Positions 27,560 through 36,822 of a DNA stretch of 64,000 bases are shown here, piece by piece. How positions within the stretch are numbered: position 1 is the first letter of the stretch; each line of letters opens with the position of its first letter. Source of the DNA: Paenibacillus sp. SC116 (GTDB lineage: Bacteria; Bacillota; Bacilli; Paenibacillales; Paenibacillaceae); NCBI RefSeq assembly GCF_024733555.1, contig NZ_JANIOF010000002.1, positions 496,001-560,000 on the forward strand. The letters run 5' to 3'. The position numbers and the translations under genes are program-made. The notes below the pieces were generated by a model. That model was given only the letters and a program-made list of their open reading frames with translations. It was not told where the DNA came from and did not search any database.

Positions 27560-28840
27560 ATGGCGAAGGAGAAAATCGTGCTGGCCTATTCTGGCGGGCT
27601 GGATACATCAGTAATTTTAAAGTGGTTGAAAGAAACGTATGATGCTGAAATTATAGCTTTTACTGCAGATATTGGGCAGAAGGAAGAGTTGGACGGCTTA
27701 GAGGAGAAGGCACTGGCAACAGGTGCATCCAAAATTTACATTGATGATTTGCGCGATGAATTTGCGAGTGATTTCATTCAGCCGATGTTCCAAGCAGGCG
27801 CCCTCTATGAGGGGCAATACTTGCTCGGAACGAGCATCGCTCGTCCGCTTATTGCAAAGCGTATGGTGGAAATTGCCCGTGCAGAAGGTGCAACTGCCAT
27901 CGCACATGGAGCGACTGGTAAAGGCAATGACCAAGTACGGTTTGAGCTTACGGCGGCTGCACTGGCTCCAGAAATTAAGGTGATTGCACCTTGGCGTTCA
28001 GAGGCTTTCCGCGAGCAATTCCCGGGACGTGCTGAAATGATCGCCTATGCAGAAAAACACGGTATTCCTGTGCAAGCTTCTGCTGCGAAGCCATATTCGA
28101 TGGACCGCAACTTGCTTCATATTAGCTTCGAAAGCGGCATTTTAGAGGATCCTTGGTTCGATCCGAGTGCGGATGAAAATAAAGAAATGTTCGTGTTGAG
28201 TGTATCTCCGGAAGATGCACCAGATACGGCTGAATATATCGAGCTATCTTTTGAGCAGGGCAACTGTGTTGCTATCAATGGCGATACAGTTACACCGCTG
28301 CAGATGATGGAGAAATTAAATGAGCTTGGTGGCAAACATGGCATTGGTCGTGTTGATATGGTTGAAAATCGTTTCGTAGGTATGAAGAGCCGCGGTGTAT
28401 ATGAGACACCAGGTGGAACGATTCTATTTACGGCTCATCGCAAAATGGAATCGTTGACCATGGATCGCGAAGTGATGCATTTGCGTGATTCACTCATTGC
28501 GAAATACAGCAATCTCGTATACAACGGCTTCTGGTTTGCTCCAGAGCGCTTAGCTATTCAAGCATTGGTGCAGGAAAGTCAGAAAAACGTTTCAGGTACA
28601 GTGCGCTTGAAATTATATAAAGGTAATGTAATTGGCGCAGGAGTGAAGAGCCCAGTGAGCCTTTATAATCCAGATATCGCAACGATGGAAGCTGATCCAA
28701 CACAGGCTTACGATCAGAACGATGCAACTGGCTTTATTCAGTTGAATGCATTGCGCTTGAAAGTATCAACCGGTGTGAACGGGGCGAGCGTGACAGCAGC
28801 AGCTTCAAAGCAAACGGCTGAAGTCGCATACACGAACTGA
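27560..28840 (+). CDS. argG: Argininosuccinate synthase
   Basis: A 426-residue ATP-dependent enzyme joining citrulline and aspartate. The PP-loop ATP-binding motif [12 protein letters not shown] is at residues ~9-20, with [19 protein letters not shown] and NGFWFAPE as family segments. The frame runs upstream to 27485, but ATG 27560 with GAGAGGAG 8 nt upstream starts the canonical [13 protein letters not shown]. About 15-20 residues rich in Ala, Ser and Thr extend the C-terminus beyond the usual end. Confidence 0.97.
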   Translation: MAKEKIVLAYSGGLDTSVILKWLKETYDAEIIAFTADIGQKEELDGLEEKALATGASKIYIDDLRDEFASDFIQPMFQAGALYEGQYLLGTSIARPLIAKRMVEIARAEGATAIAHGATGKGNDQVRFELTAAALAPEIKVIAPWRSEAFREQFPGRAEMIAYAEKHGIPVQASAAKPYSMDRNLLHISFESGILEDPWFDPSADENKEMFVLSVSPEDAPDTAEYIELSFEQGNCVAINGDTVTPLQMMEKLNELGGKHGIGRVDMVENRFVGMKSRGVYETPGGTILFTAHRKMESLTMDREVMHLRDSLIAKYSNLVYNGFWFAPERLAIQALVQESQKNVSGTVRLKLYKGNVIGAGVKSPVSLYNPDIATMEADPTQAYDQNDATGFIQLNALRLKVSTGVNGASVTAAASKQTAEVAYTN

Positions 28841-28931
28841 GAGCTGGAAGCTTAACTCGTGAAGGCATGTAATAAGGATGGGCATAGCATTCGGATGAAG
28901 ATAGATATTCTCATGGGCAGGAGGGGATAGT

Positions 28932-30377
28932 GTGAGTAAGCTTTGGGGCGGACGTTTTACGAAGCAGACGGATGAACTCGTAGAACAATATACGGCATCG
29001 ATTACGTTCGATAAGAAGATGGCAGAAGAAGATATACAAGGCAGTCTTGCTCATATTGCGATGCTCGGTCGCTGTGGAATTGTGCCACAGCAGGACGCTG
29101 AACGCATTAAAGATGGGTTGCTGCAAGTGTTGGCACTGATTCAATCGGGTCAGATGGAATACTCGGTATCAGATGAAGATATTCATATGAACATCGAGAA
29201 GAAGCTGATTGAGCTAATCGGACCTGTAGGAGGCAAGTTACATACGGGCCGTAGCCGTAACGATCAGGTTGCTACGGATATGCATCTTTATTTGCGCAAA
29301 CACGTCGTTCAATTTGTTGAACTGCTAGGCAATGTGCAAGAGGCACTGCTTACACAGGCTAAAGAGAACATAGATACGATTATACCGGGGTATACACATC
29401 TCCAACGTGCGCAGCCTATTTTATTTGCACATCATCTGCTGGCTTATGTATCGATGTTCGAACGTGATATTGAGCGATTGAAAGACAGCTACAAGCGTAT
29501 CAACACTCTGCCATTAGGCGCAGGGGCGCTGGCAGGGACGACATTCCCGATTGACCGTCACTTTGTTGCAGAGCAGCTTGGCTTCGAGCGTATTTATGAG
29601 AATAGCTTGGATGCTGTAAGTGATCGGGATTTCATCGTGGAGTTTCTAGCCAATGCTTCGCTCATTATGACGCATTTATCCCGTTTGTGTGAAGAGCTTG
29701 TGCTGTGGTCGAGTACAGAGTTTCAATTCATTGAATTGGATGATGCTTTCTGTACGGGATCTAGCATCATGCCGCAGAAGAAGAACCCAGACGTGCCTGA
29801 GCTTGTGAGAGGCAAAACGGGGCGGGTATATGGCAATCTTATTGGCATGCTGACGGTACTAAAGGCCCTTCCGCTAGCTTATAACAAAGATATGCAGGAA
29901 GATAAAGAGGGCATGTTTGATACCGTTGCAACGTTGGATGGCGCATTGCGTCTGTTTGCACCGATGATTGCTACGATGAAAGTAAACCGTGCTCGCATGC
30001 GTCAAGCGGTCAACCAAGACTTCTCAAATGCAACGGATATTGCAGACTTCCTGGTAAACAAAGGATTGCCATTCCGTCAGGCACATGAAGTCATTGGGAA
30101 GACGGTGCTGTATTGCATTCAGAAGGGTGTTTACTTGCTGGACTTGTCTCTTGAGGAATTCCAGCAGTTCTCTCCGTTGTTCGATGAGAAGATTTATGAT
30201 GTGCTTCAGCCTGAACAGGTTGTGAATGCACGGAATGTATACGGTGGAACGGCTAAGCCACAAGTTGAAGCGGCGATCGTTCGTGCAGCAGAGGCTTTGC
30301 AAATTACGAACGCTTGGAATGAGCAGAAGCAAGCTGAAGCAGTTGCATTGCAAGTTCAGCCTGTAATCGCAAAGTAG
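28932..30377 (+). CDS. argH: Argininosuccinate lyase
   Basis: A 481-residue member of the fumarase/aspartase superfamily releasing arginine and fumarate. [13 protein letters not shown], the TxHxQ-like YTHLQRAQP and the signature [12 protein letters not shown] with the catalytic serine are present. The start is GTG 28932 (S-K-L-W-G-G-R-F follows, the usual N-terminus) with GGAGGGG directly upstream. It is the last gene of the arg block, and a 13-bp stem hairpin lies 20 nt after its stop. Confidence 0.97.
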   Translation: MSKLWGGRFTKQTDELVEQYTASITFDKKMAEEDIQGSLAHIAMLGRCGIVPQQDAERIKDGLLQVLALIQSGQMEYSVSDEDIHMNIEKKLIELIGPVGGKLHTGRSRNDQVATDMHLYLRKHVVQFVELLGNVQEALLTQAKENIDTIIPGYTHLQRAQPILFAHHLLAYVSMFERDIERLKDSYKRINTLPLGAGALAGTTFPIDRHFVAEQLGFERIYENSLDAVSDRDFIVEFLANASLIMTHLSRLCEELVLWSSTEFQFIELDDAFCTGSSIMPQKKNPDVPELVRGKTGRVYGNLIGMLTVLKALPLAYNKDMQEDKEGMFDTVATLDGALRLFAPMIATMKVNRARMRQAVNQDFSNATDIADFLVNKGLPFRQAHEVIGKTVLYCIQKGVYLLDLSLEEFQQFSPLFDEKIYDVLQPEQVVNARNVYGGTAKPQVEAAIVRAAEALQITNAWNEQKQAEAVALQVQPVIAK

Positions 30378-30397
30378 TGTAGCATGATGCTTATTTT

Positions 30398-30446
30398 AAA
30401 CAGCACGCGTTAATAGCGTCCCGTGAGGCGCTGACGCGTGCTGTTT
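30398..30446. terminator. Long hairpin between convergent argH and VanW genes
   Basis: A perfect 13-bp stem (AAACAGCACGCGT / ACGCGTGCTGTTT) encloses a 23-nt loop with an inner AGCG/CGCT stem. T tracts are short on both strands, so it is a probable bidirectional terminator of moderate strength. Confidence 0.65.
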
Positions 30447-30537
30447 GGTTTGGAATCGTATGAGAAATGGAGCAATTAGAAATGAAAATAAGTTCACTAG
30501 GGATAAGTTTGTTGACATGAAAAATATATGTTTATCT

Positions 30538-31977
30538 TTATCTGCCGTGATCGAAGTTCGGACCATGTAAGCCATCTTCTACAATTGGCTTGCGCTCTTC
30601 TACCGTTCCGCGTTCAGGTGTGCCTCCATTATTGACGGCAATTAAAGAAGGTTGCGGTTTGTATGTATCTAACGAAACCCGTTCACGTGAAACCTCTTTG
30701 CCATCTACCAGCTTTAGGCGGTAGGTCTCAACTTGAAAGCCATTCTTTCCAGGTTGCAGTAACTCTTGCGTGCCAGGGGTAAGTTGATTGTTGCGTACGT
30801 ATTTTACATCTGGCTTCATGATTTTAATCGTCTTCGTCTCCATCTTGTACTGTATGTTTGTGTCCATCGTCCCAAATAGCTTTATCGTGAGGCGATCCCC
30901 TTCTGTTGTCGTACGAATAAGCAAGTGTTTGGCGGTTGTATTTTTAAATTTGAAATTAATATATCCTTGCGAAAAAGTGGCGTCTAATCCAAGTGGAAGA
31001 TATTTTACAGGCAAGGAGTGGTTTCTCCGTTCCACGATGTGAAGCCCTGATCGCAGTGCAGCATTGTAGAGAGTGCTCGAAACTTGGCAAATCCCCCCTC
31101 CCACACCTGGTACCAGCTTGCCGTTGAAGATGACGGGAGCTTCCTTGAAGCCATGTTGTCGTTCGGTGTCAGCAATGACACGATCATAGTCAAAAATGTC
31201 GCCTGGCTTGAGCAGCATATTGTTGATCGTATGAGCAGCAGCTTTGACATTATGAGTTCGTCCGTCGTCATCTTGTACAAAAGTAGTCGAAAATTCCATG
31301 ATTTTGCGTTCAATTCCTTCTGCTTGTAGGGAGCGAAGGGTAACAGGTGCTTCATATCGCTGAAGCGGCGCAGCCACTATGACAGGATGGGTGATGGTCC
31401 ATTGCGCGGGTAAGGCAGCTTGAATCGTTTGTTCCAACTGTACGCGGTCAAGGCGGTAGACAGGTTTATCAGCTTTGTACTCGATCGTATCGTTTGCTGT
31501 AATGATCCGCTCAGCAGAGACAGGATTACCAAATGCTTTTATTTCCCATTGAGGTGTAAACCTATTTTTCCAAATAGATTGCTCCCAATCAAATGTTAGC
31601 GACCACTGTTTCTGAAAATATAAACGTTCTCGGACCCTTTTCCATAATGAACCATGCTGTAATTGCTTAAGCTGCTCCATGAGTGCTGTAGCTTGATAAC
31701 GCACGCCCATATCTGCGGGTGTGGTTCGGATTGGTGGAAGCTTAGCGGCATCAAAGGAGAATACAATGGGTCTTTGCTCAAGTTTACGTATTCGCTCAGC
31801 TAGCTCTTGTTCGAATGCTGGAATATCCATTCCACTTATTAGCCAGCCAGATAACTGCACATGTGCTGGAATGGTATTGGATTGTGTATAACGTTCAGCC
31901 CAGTACCATAAGGCACTGCAGGAAAGGACGAGAAGAAGTGAAATGGAAATTATCCATTTATACCATTTTTTAAGCAT
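30538..31977 (-). CDS. VanW family protein with peptidoglycan-binding-like domain
   Basis: A 479-residue extracytoplasmic protein. An N-terminal hydrophobic segment (residues ~9-27, IISISLLLVLSCSALW) is a signal anchor. Residues ~85-220 resemble the domain often paired with VanW (YoaR type). Residues ~230-370 are the VanW domain, with HNVKAAAHTINNMLLKPG, VPGVGGGICQVSSTLYNAAL and RRNHSLPVKYLPLG. The C-terminal ~100 residues carry a G5-like, beta-rich part. VanW occurs beside vancomycin-resistance genes in some loci, but its biochemical role is unknown; no van genes are present here, so no resistance is implied. It stands alone on the minus strand between arg and ftsE. Confidence 0.85.
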   Translation of the reverse strand: MLKKWYKWIISISLLLVLSCSALWYWAERYTQSNTIPAHVQLSGWLISGMDIPAFEQELAERIRKLEQRPIVFSFDAAKLPPIRTTPADMGVRYQATALMEQLKQLQHGSLWKRVRERLYFQKQWSLTFDWEQSIWKNRFTPQWEIKAFGNPVSAERIITANDTIEYKADKPVYRLDRVQLEQTIQAALPAQWTITHPVIVAAPLQRYEAPVTLRSLQAEGIERKIMEFSTTFVQDDDGRTHNVKAAAHTINNMLLKPGDIFDYDRVIADTERQHGFKEAPVIFNGKLVPGVGGGICQVSSTLYNAALRSGLHIVERRNHSLPVKYLPLGLDATFSQGYINFKFKNTTAKHLLIRTTTEGDRLTIKLFGTMDTNIQYKMETKTIKIMKPDVKYVRNNQLTPGTQELLQPGKNGFQVETYRLKLVDGKEVSRERVSLDTYKPQPSLIAVNNGGTPERGTVEERKPIVEDGLHGPNFDHGR

Positions 31978-32281
31978 TAGGAAGCTGCCCCCTGTCCATC
32001 AAGGTCGTCATCCCCATCTTATGCGGATAAGCTGTGAATATTTCCATATCAAGTGAAACCATTTTCAACTACAGTAAGTTCTTAAGATTAAGGATGATTA
32101 TTCCATTAGTATCGATTAATTTAGCTAATGTTGGACAGGTTGAGACATTTTCCCGGGAAATAATGAAATTCTTCCCTGACAACTGCGAAATGGTGTAGAA
32201 ATTGTAATAATTGAAGAGGATTTAGCGGCCTAGTGTCGAATATATAAGGGCTGATCTTATACACATAGGAAGTGATAACTT
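31978..32281. other. Divergent intergenic region between VanW and ftsE
   Basis: No gene is seen. It should hold promoters for both directions, but I could not find a convincing hexamer pair. The most regular element is a perfect 12-bp palindrome TTTCCCGGGAAA at 32149-32160. Confidence 0.5.
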
Positions 32282-32968
32282 TTGATTGAGATGCAAGATA
32301 TTTGGAAGACCTATACGAATGGTGCGCATGCATTGCGCGGTGTCAATGTCCTCATTGACAAAGATGAATTCGTATACTTAGTTGGTCCATCAGGAGCAGG
32401 TAAATCTACATTTATGAAGTTAATTTATAGAGAAGAAGTGCCTACGAAGGGCCAGCTCTTCGTAAATGGATTTAACATTGGAAAACTGAAGCAGCGCAAG
32501 ATTCCATATGTACGCCGCAATATCGGTGTCATATTCCAAGATTTTAGATTGCTGCCTAAGCTTACGGCATATGAAAATATCGCTTTTGCAATGGAAGTTA
32601 TTGAAGCGCCAAAGAAAGTGATTAAACGCCGTGTTCCAGAAGTATTGGATCTGGTTGGATTGAAGCAGAAGATGAACTGCTTGCCATCTGAACTTTCAGG
32701 TGGCGAACAGCAGCGTGTAGCAATTGCGCGCGCAATTGTTAACAATCCTGCGGTCCTTGTAGCGGATGAGCCTACAGGGAACTTGGATCCTGAAACATCG
32801 TGGGAAATTATGAAGCTGTTAGAAGAGATTAATTATCGAGGCACTACCATTATTATGGCAACGCATAACAAAGACATCGTCAACCGAATACGACGTCGTG
32901 TCATTGCGATTGAAGAAGGTACGATTGTGCGCGATGAGGTTCGGGGGGATTACGGTTATGACACTTAA
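32282..32968 (+). CDS. ftsE: Cell division ATP-binding protein FtsE
   Basis: A 228-residue ABC ATPase that, with FtsX, couples division or elongation to peptidoglycan hydrolase activation at the membrane. Walker A GPSGAGKST, Q-loop VIFQDFRLLP, signature LSGGEQQRVAIARAI, Walker B VLVADEPTGNLD and switch ATHNKDIV are all intact. The start is TTG 32282 (M-I-E-M-Q-D, as in other FtsE) with AGGAAGTG upstream; ATG 32291 is an alternative. Its last 11 bases overlap ftsX. Confidence 0.96.
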   Translation: MIEMQDIWKTYTNGAHALRGVNVLIDKDEFVYLVGPSGAGKSTFMKLIYREEVPTKGQLFVNGFNIGKLKQRKIPYVRRNIGVIFQDFRLLPKLTAYENIAFAMEVIEAPKKVIKRRVPEVLDLVGLKQKMNCLPSELSGGEQQRVAIARAIVNNPAVLVADEPTGNLDPETSWEIMKLLEEINYRGTTIIMATHNKDIVNRIRRRVIAIEEGTIVRDEVRGDYGYDT

Positions 32969-33878
32969 TACAATATCCCGCCATCTTAGAGAAGGCAGCA
33001 AAAGCATTGTGCGCAATGGATGGATGTCGGTTGCTTCTATAAGTTCAATCGTCATTTCATTGTTTATTTTAGGTGTATTTATTTTACTGTCATTCAACTT
33101 GAACCATTTAATGAGTCAGGTCGACAGTAAGATTACAATTAGTGTATATCTGAAAGTTGGAACGTCTAAAGAACAAGTTGATCTGTTGGAAACAGATATC
33201 GGAAATATGTCGGAAGTTAGCCAAGTGACGCTTATCCCTAAAGCAGAGGGTTTGAAGATTCTAGAAAAGAAACTTGGTGATCAAGGAAAGGAACTTGTTA
33301 AAGGATACACGCCTGAGACGAATCCACTTCCTGATTCATTCACCGTTGAGGTATACAAGCCTGAAACGGTTCCGATGGTAGCCAAAAAGATTCAAGCTTT
33401 GAACGAAACGAATAAGGACAAGCCTATCGATATTGTTAACTATGGACAAGGCTCTGTTGAGCAACTATTCAAACTGACAGAGATGATTCGTAACTTTGGC
33501 TTAATTCTTGTTGTCGGTCTCGGCTTCACGGCCATGTTCTTAATTGCAAACACGATCAAGATTACGATTATGGCACGTCAGCGTGAGATTAGCATTATGA
33601 AAATGGTAGGAGCAACAAACTCGTTTATACGCTGGCCGTTCTTCGTTGAAGGTGCGTTGCTCGGACTTATCGGCTCTGTTGTAACCATTGCTATTTTATT
33701 TTTTGCATATAATCAGCTGTTTGCACTTACGGTCAATAAAATGAGCAGCCTCCAGTTTATAGATATGCTGCCGTTGGGCAACATTTGGTTGTTTGCATTC
33801 GGTAGCTTGATGGCTTTAGGAATATTGATTGGAGTTTGGGGAAGTACCATTTCGATTCGTAAGTTCTTGAAAGTGTAA
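32958..33878 (+). CDS. ftsX: Cell division membrane protein FtsX
   Basis: A 306-residue permease-like partner of FtsE. One transmembrane segment near residues 25-45 is followed by a ~120-residue extracellular loop (SKITISVYLKVG to IDIVNYGQGSVEQL), then three more segments with the FtsX_C motif MARQREISIMKMVGATNSFIRWPF. The frame is open further upstream, but ATG 32958 after the GGGGGG stretch at 32943-32948 gives the normal FtsX N-terminus and overlaps ftsE by 11 bases, indicating translational coupling. The extracellular loop would contact a hydrolase, plausibly the M23 protein encoded next. Confidence 0.95.
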   Translation: MTLNTISRHLREGSKSIVRNGWMSVASISSIVISLFILGVFILLSFNLNHLMSQVDSKITISVYLKVGTSKEQVDLLETDIGNMSEVSQVTLIPKAEGLKILEKKLGDQGKELVKGYTPETNPLPDSFTVEVYKPETVPMVAKKIQALNETNKDKPIDIVNYGQGSVEQLFKLTEMIRNFGLILVVGLGFTAMFLIANTIKITIMARQREISIMKMVGATNSFIRWPFFVEGALLGLIGSVVTIAILFFAYNQLFALTVNKMSSLQFIDMLPLGNIWLFAFGSLMALGILIGVWGSTISIRKFLKV

Positions 33879-33955
33879 AATGGCTCGAATTCTATAGCGA
33901 ATATGGAGCATGGACGATAGATGTATCGATTTAATGGAAAGAGGAGGAGACTTTG

Positions 33956-35197
33956 TTGAAGAAGAAAAGTATCGCGGTTGCGTTGTGTGGAGCTATGCTG
34001 CTCATGATGACACCTGCTGCAGTCACAGAAGCTTCTCAGGCAGGCTCCGTGGACCGCAAGTTAAAAGATTTACAGCAAGAAATGCGTAAAGCCGAGCAAG
34101 TCCAGCAAAACGCTGATGCTAAGGCTGCCAAGGCAACGAAGAGCAAAAAGAAGACACAAGCGGACATGAAAATGATTTCTGATCAGATCGAGTCCAAGGT
34201 TGCAGAAATGACGAAAGTTTCGCTCGATATCGATAAGACAGAGCTTAAATTGAGCGAGAATGCATTCCAATTAGAAGAAGCGAATCGTCGCATCGAAGAG
34301 CGAAGCAAAATGTTGGATACACGTGTGAAGCTGATGTATACGAGCGGCAATGTATCTTATTTGGATGTATTGTTCAGTGCGACTAGTTTTAAAGATTTCT
34401 TGGATCGTCTTGATTCGCTGGAATTGATCGCAAACCAGGATCAGAAGATTCTAGAGGATCATGAAAAGGACAAGCTGCTCGTCATTGAGAAGAAGAAAGA
34501 AATTGAGCAGGATCTTAAACATGTCAAAAGTCTCTATGCTAAGTTAGATGACACTAAGCAGGATCTGATGCAAAAAGAACGTGAAAAAGAAGTCATGATT
34601 GCAAGCCTAGACAAGCAAATTGAGGAAGCTCACGGCTTAAGCGACGAACAAGATAAGATGCTTGTAGAGTTCGCAATGGAGCGTTCGAAATTGTTGAAGG
34701 AGAAAGCAGCAGAAGATGCGCGTAGAAAGCGTGAAGCTGCGGAGAGAGCGAAAAAATCGACTACTTCTCATGTAACAAGTGTACCGGCTTACAGCGGTGG
34801 CAAGCTAGCAGTTCCGTTACAAGATGCTTATACGTTAACATCTCGTTTCGGTGGTCGTACCGACCCGATTACAGGCAGAGCTGCTAACCACAGCGGTATG
34901 GATATGGCTGCCCCTTCAGGTACCTCAATTTATGCAGCGGAGAGCGGTACTGTCATTATGGCAGAGTTGTGGAATGGATATGGTAATACGGTCATTATTG
35001 ATCATGGTAATGGTTTGTGGACACTTTATGGCCATATTCGCAATGGTGGCATTAAAGTAAGTAAGGGCGATGTTGTAAGCCGAGGACAGAAAATTGCTGA
35101 GGTTGGAACAACTGGACGCTCTACAGGTAACCACCTTCATTTTGAAGTGCGTTTAAACGGAAATAAGGTAGATCCTGAAAATTATTTGAATGGATAA
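33956..35197 (+). CDS. EnvC/CwlO-like coiled-coil M23 peptidase
   Basis: A protein of about 413 residues with an N-terminal signal peptide (SIAVALCGAMLLMMTPAAVTEA), a long coiled coil over residues ~27-260 rich in Lys, Glu and Gln, an Ala/Lys-rich linker, and a C-terminal LytM/M23 domain (~290-410). The zinc ligands look complete: HSGMD and HLHFE, plus YGHI. That suggests an active peptidoglycan endopeptidase rather than a degenerate EnvC-type activator. It follows ftsEX by 77 nt, so it is a strong candidate for the FtsEX-controlled hydrolase. TTG 33953 and TTG 33956 are both possible; the second has the better spacing from GAGGAGG at 33941-33947. Confidence 0.9.
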   Translation: MKKKSIAVALCGAMLLMMTPAAVTEASQAGSVDRKLKDLQQEMRKAEQVQQNADAKAAKATKSKKKTQADMKMISDQIESKVAEMTKVSLDIDKTELKLSENAFQLEEANRRIEERSKMLDTRVKLMYTSGNVSYLDVLFSATSFKDFLDRLDSLELIANQDQKILEDHEKDKLLVIEKKKEIEQDLKHVKSLYAKLDDTKQDLMQKEREKEVMIASLDKQIEEAHGLSDEQDKMLVEFAMERSKLLKEKAAEDARRKREAAERAKKSTTSHVTSVPAYSGGKLAVPLQDAYTLTSRFGGRTDPITGRAANHSGMDMAAPSGTSIYAAESGTVIMAELWNGYGNTVIIDHGNGLWTLYGHIRNGGIKVSKGDVVSRGQKIAEVGTTGRSTGNHLHFEVRLNGNKVDPENYLNG

Positions 35198-35266
35198 GAT
35201 AGACATAGACATATACTACAATTGTGGAGCATATTACAAGCTCTAATTCATGAAGGCGGTGAGCAG

Positions 35267-36703
35267 ATGTCATTCAAAGGACGGACAGTAGCGCTCATGG
35301 TAGGCAGTGCAATCGTATTGAGCAGCTTACTGACGGTGGCTGTGATGAACGTACCGGCTCTTTCCGGCCATGTGAATGCAACAGGTACGGGGTTCTCATC
35401 GCAGCAGATGCAGAAGCTTAACTCTGTGCTTCATATTATTGAGAGCAATTATATAGAGCCAGTTGAACGGGAAAAGCTGGTGTCCGGCGCATTGGACGGA
35501 ATGTTTGCTGTTTTGAAAGATCCTTATTCTACTTATATGAGAAGAAGCGAGGCTACTTCTTTCAATGAAAGTGTTGAGGGTGAATTTACAGGAATCGGTG
35601 CTGAAGTATCGTTAGAGGATGGCTCTGTTACGGTCGTCTCTCCGATCAAAGACTCTCCAGCTGAGAAAGCAGGCTTACAGCCTAAAGATGTACTCCTAAC
35701 GGTTGATGGTGAAAGTCTTGATGGTAAAACTTTGACGGAAGCGGTTAGTAAAATCCGCGGTCCTAAAGGTTCTACCGTTAAGCTTGAGGTGAAGCGGCCT
35801 GGTCATGAGCAGGTTATGGTGTTCCATATTAAGCGCGACAAAGTAGATTTAGAGACGGTATATCCATCGATGCTGGAAGGTAATATCGGATATATTGAGC
35901 TTCGTCAATATTCTGCCAACACAGCTGAACGCTTTGAAAAGGCGCTTAAAGAGCTGGAAGCGAAGCAGATGAAAGGGCTCATTATCGATGTTCGGAATAA
36001 CCCAGGCGGAGTGCTTGATACCGTTAAACAAATGACGGAGCTGTTTGTTCCTAACGGCAAGCCAATTTTGCAAGTGGAGTATCGAGATAAGAAGCGGGAT
36101 GTTTATAAATCTAAAGGTACGAAAGATGTGAAACCATACCCGATTGCAGTGCTAACAAATAAAGGCAGTGCTAGTGCTTCGGAAATTATGGCAGCTGCAT
36201 TACAGGAATCAGCTGGAGCTATTCTTGTTGGTGATCATACCTTTGGAAAAGGTACGGTTCAAGCAAGTCATCTTGTCACCAAAAATGATGGGGATCTCAT
36301 CAAGCTTACCATTGCGAAATGGCTGACACCGGACGGTAAGTGGATACATGAAAAAGGAATTGAGCCGGATGTGAAGGTAGCTCAACCAAGCTACTTCCAA
36401 GCAGCACCTATTCCGAAAGATAAAACGCTGAAGCTTAATTTGACTTCTCCAGATGTGGCGAACGTTCAACACATTTTGAAGGGGCTCGGCTATTCGGTTG
36501 ATCGAGTAGATGGTTACTTCTCACCTGATACGAAGCAAGCAGTAGAGAAGTTCCAAGGTGAACATAGTCTCCCAGTGACGGGGGAAGTGAATAAGTTGAC
36601 TGCCGAGAAGTTGGAACAAGCGGTCATTAAAGCGATTCGTGATCCGAAGAATGATGCGCAATTGGATGCTGCGATTAAAGCGGTTCAGAAGGAAATTCGT
36701 TAG
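35267..36703 (+). CDS. S41 family C-terminal processing peptidase (CtpA/CtpB-like)
   Basis: A 478-residue secreted or membrane-anchored serine protease. An N-terminal hydrophobic segment (residues ~5-28) is followed by a PDZ domain (~90-175, FTGIGAEVSLEDGSVTVV). The S41 core has the nucleophile in GSASASEIMAAAL and the general base lysine with its glutamine partner in TFGKGTVQ. A C-terminal peptidoglycan-binding type 1 domain (~400-475, VQHILKGLGYSVDRVDGYF) would target it to the wall. ATG 35267 is preferred over the upstream frame because AAGGCGGTGAG precedes it and it begins the signal sequence. B. subtilis ctpB lies at the same place between ftsX and minJ. Confidence 0.92.
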   Translation: MSFKGRTVALMVGSAIVLSSLLTVAVMNVPALSGHVNATGTGFSSQQMQKLNSVLHIIESNYIEPVEREKLVSGALDGMFAVLKDPYSTYMRRSEATSFNESVEGEFTGIGAEVSLEDGSVTVVSPIKDSPAEKAGLQPKDVLLTVDGESLDGKTLTEAVSKIRGPKGSTVKLEVKRPGHEQVMVFHIKRDKVDLETVYPSMLEGNIGYIELRQYSANTAERFEKALKELEAKQMKGLIIDVRNNPGGVLDTVKQMTELFVPNGKPILQVEYRDKKRDVYKSKGTKDVKPYPIAVLTNKGSASASEIMAAALQESAGAILVGDHTFGKGTVQASHLVTKNDGDLIKLTIAKWLTPDGKWIHEKGIEPDVKVAQPSYFQAAPIPKDKTLKLNLTSPDVANVQHILKGLGYSVDRVDGYFSPDTKQAVEKFQGEHSLPVTGEVNKLTAEKLEQAVIKAIRDPKNDAQLDAAIKAVQKEIR

Positions 36704-36717
36704 TCGTTGTCGAATAT

Positions 36718-36756
36718 AGAGAAGGTTGCAGGCTTCGGCTTGTACCTTCTCTTTTT
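36718..36756 (+). terminator. Intrinsic terminator after the S41 peptidase gene
   Basis: A 9-bp stem AGAGAAGGT / ACCTTCTCT is extended by inner GGC-TTCG-GCT pairs and followed by five T residues. Confidence 0.8.
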
Positions 36757-36822
36757 GCTTTTGTTATTAGCGACTCATTTATTTTATATGGTAAGGTGTT
36801 ATATAAGAAGGGGGCGAAAGAT

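Noticed and set aside
30538-31977. Vancomycin-resistance gene cluster around VanW
   Set aside because: No vanA/B-type ligase, vanH, vanX or vanRS is nearby. VanW-domain proteins are widespread in Gram-positive bacteria without resistance.
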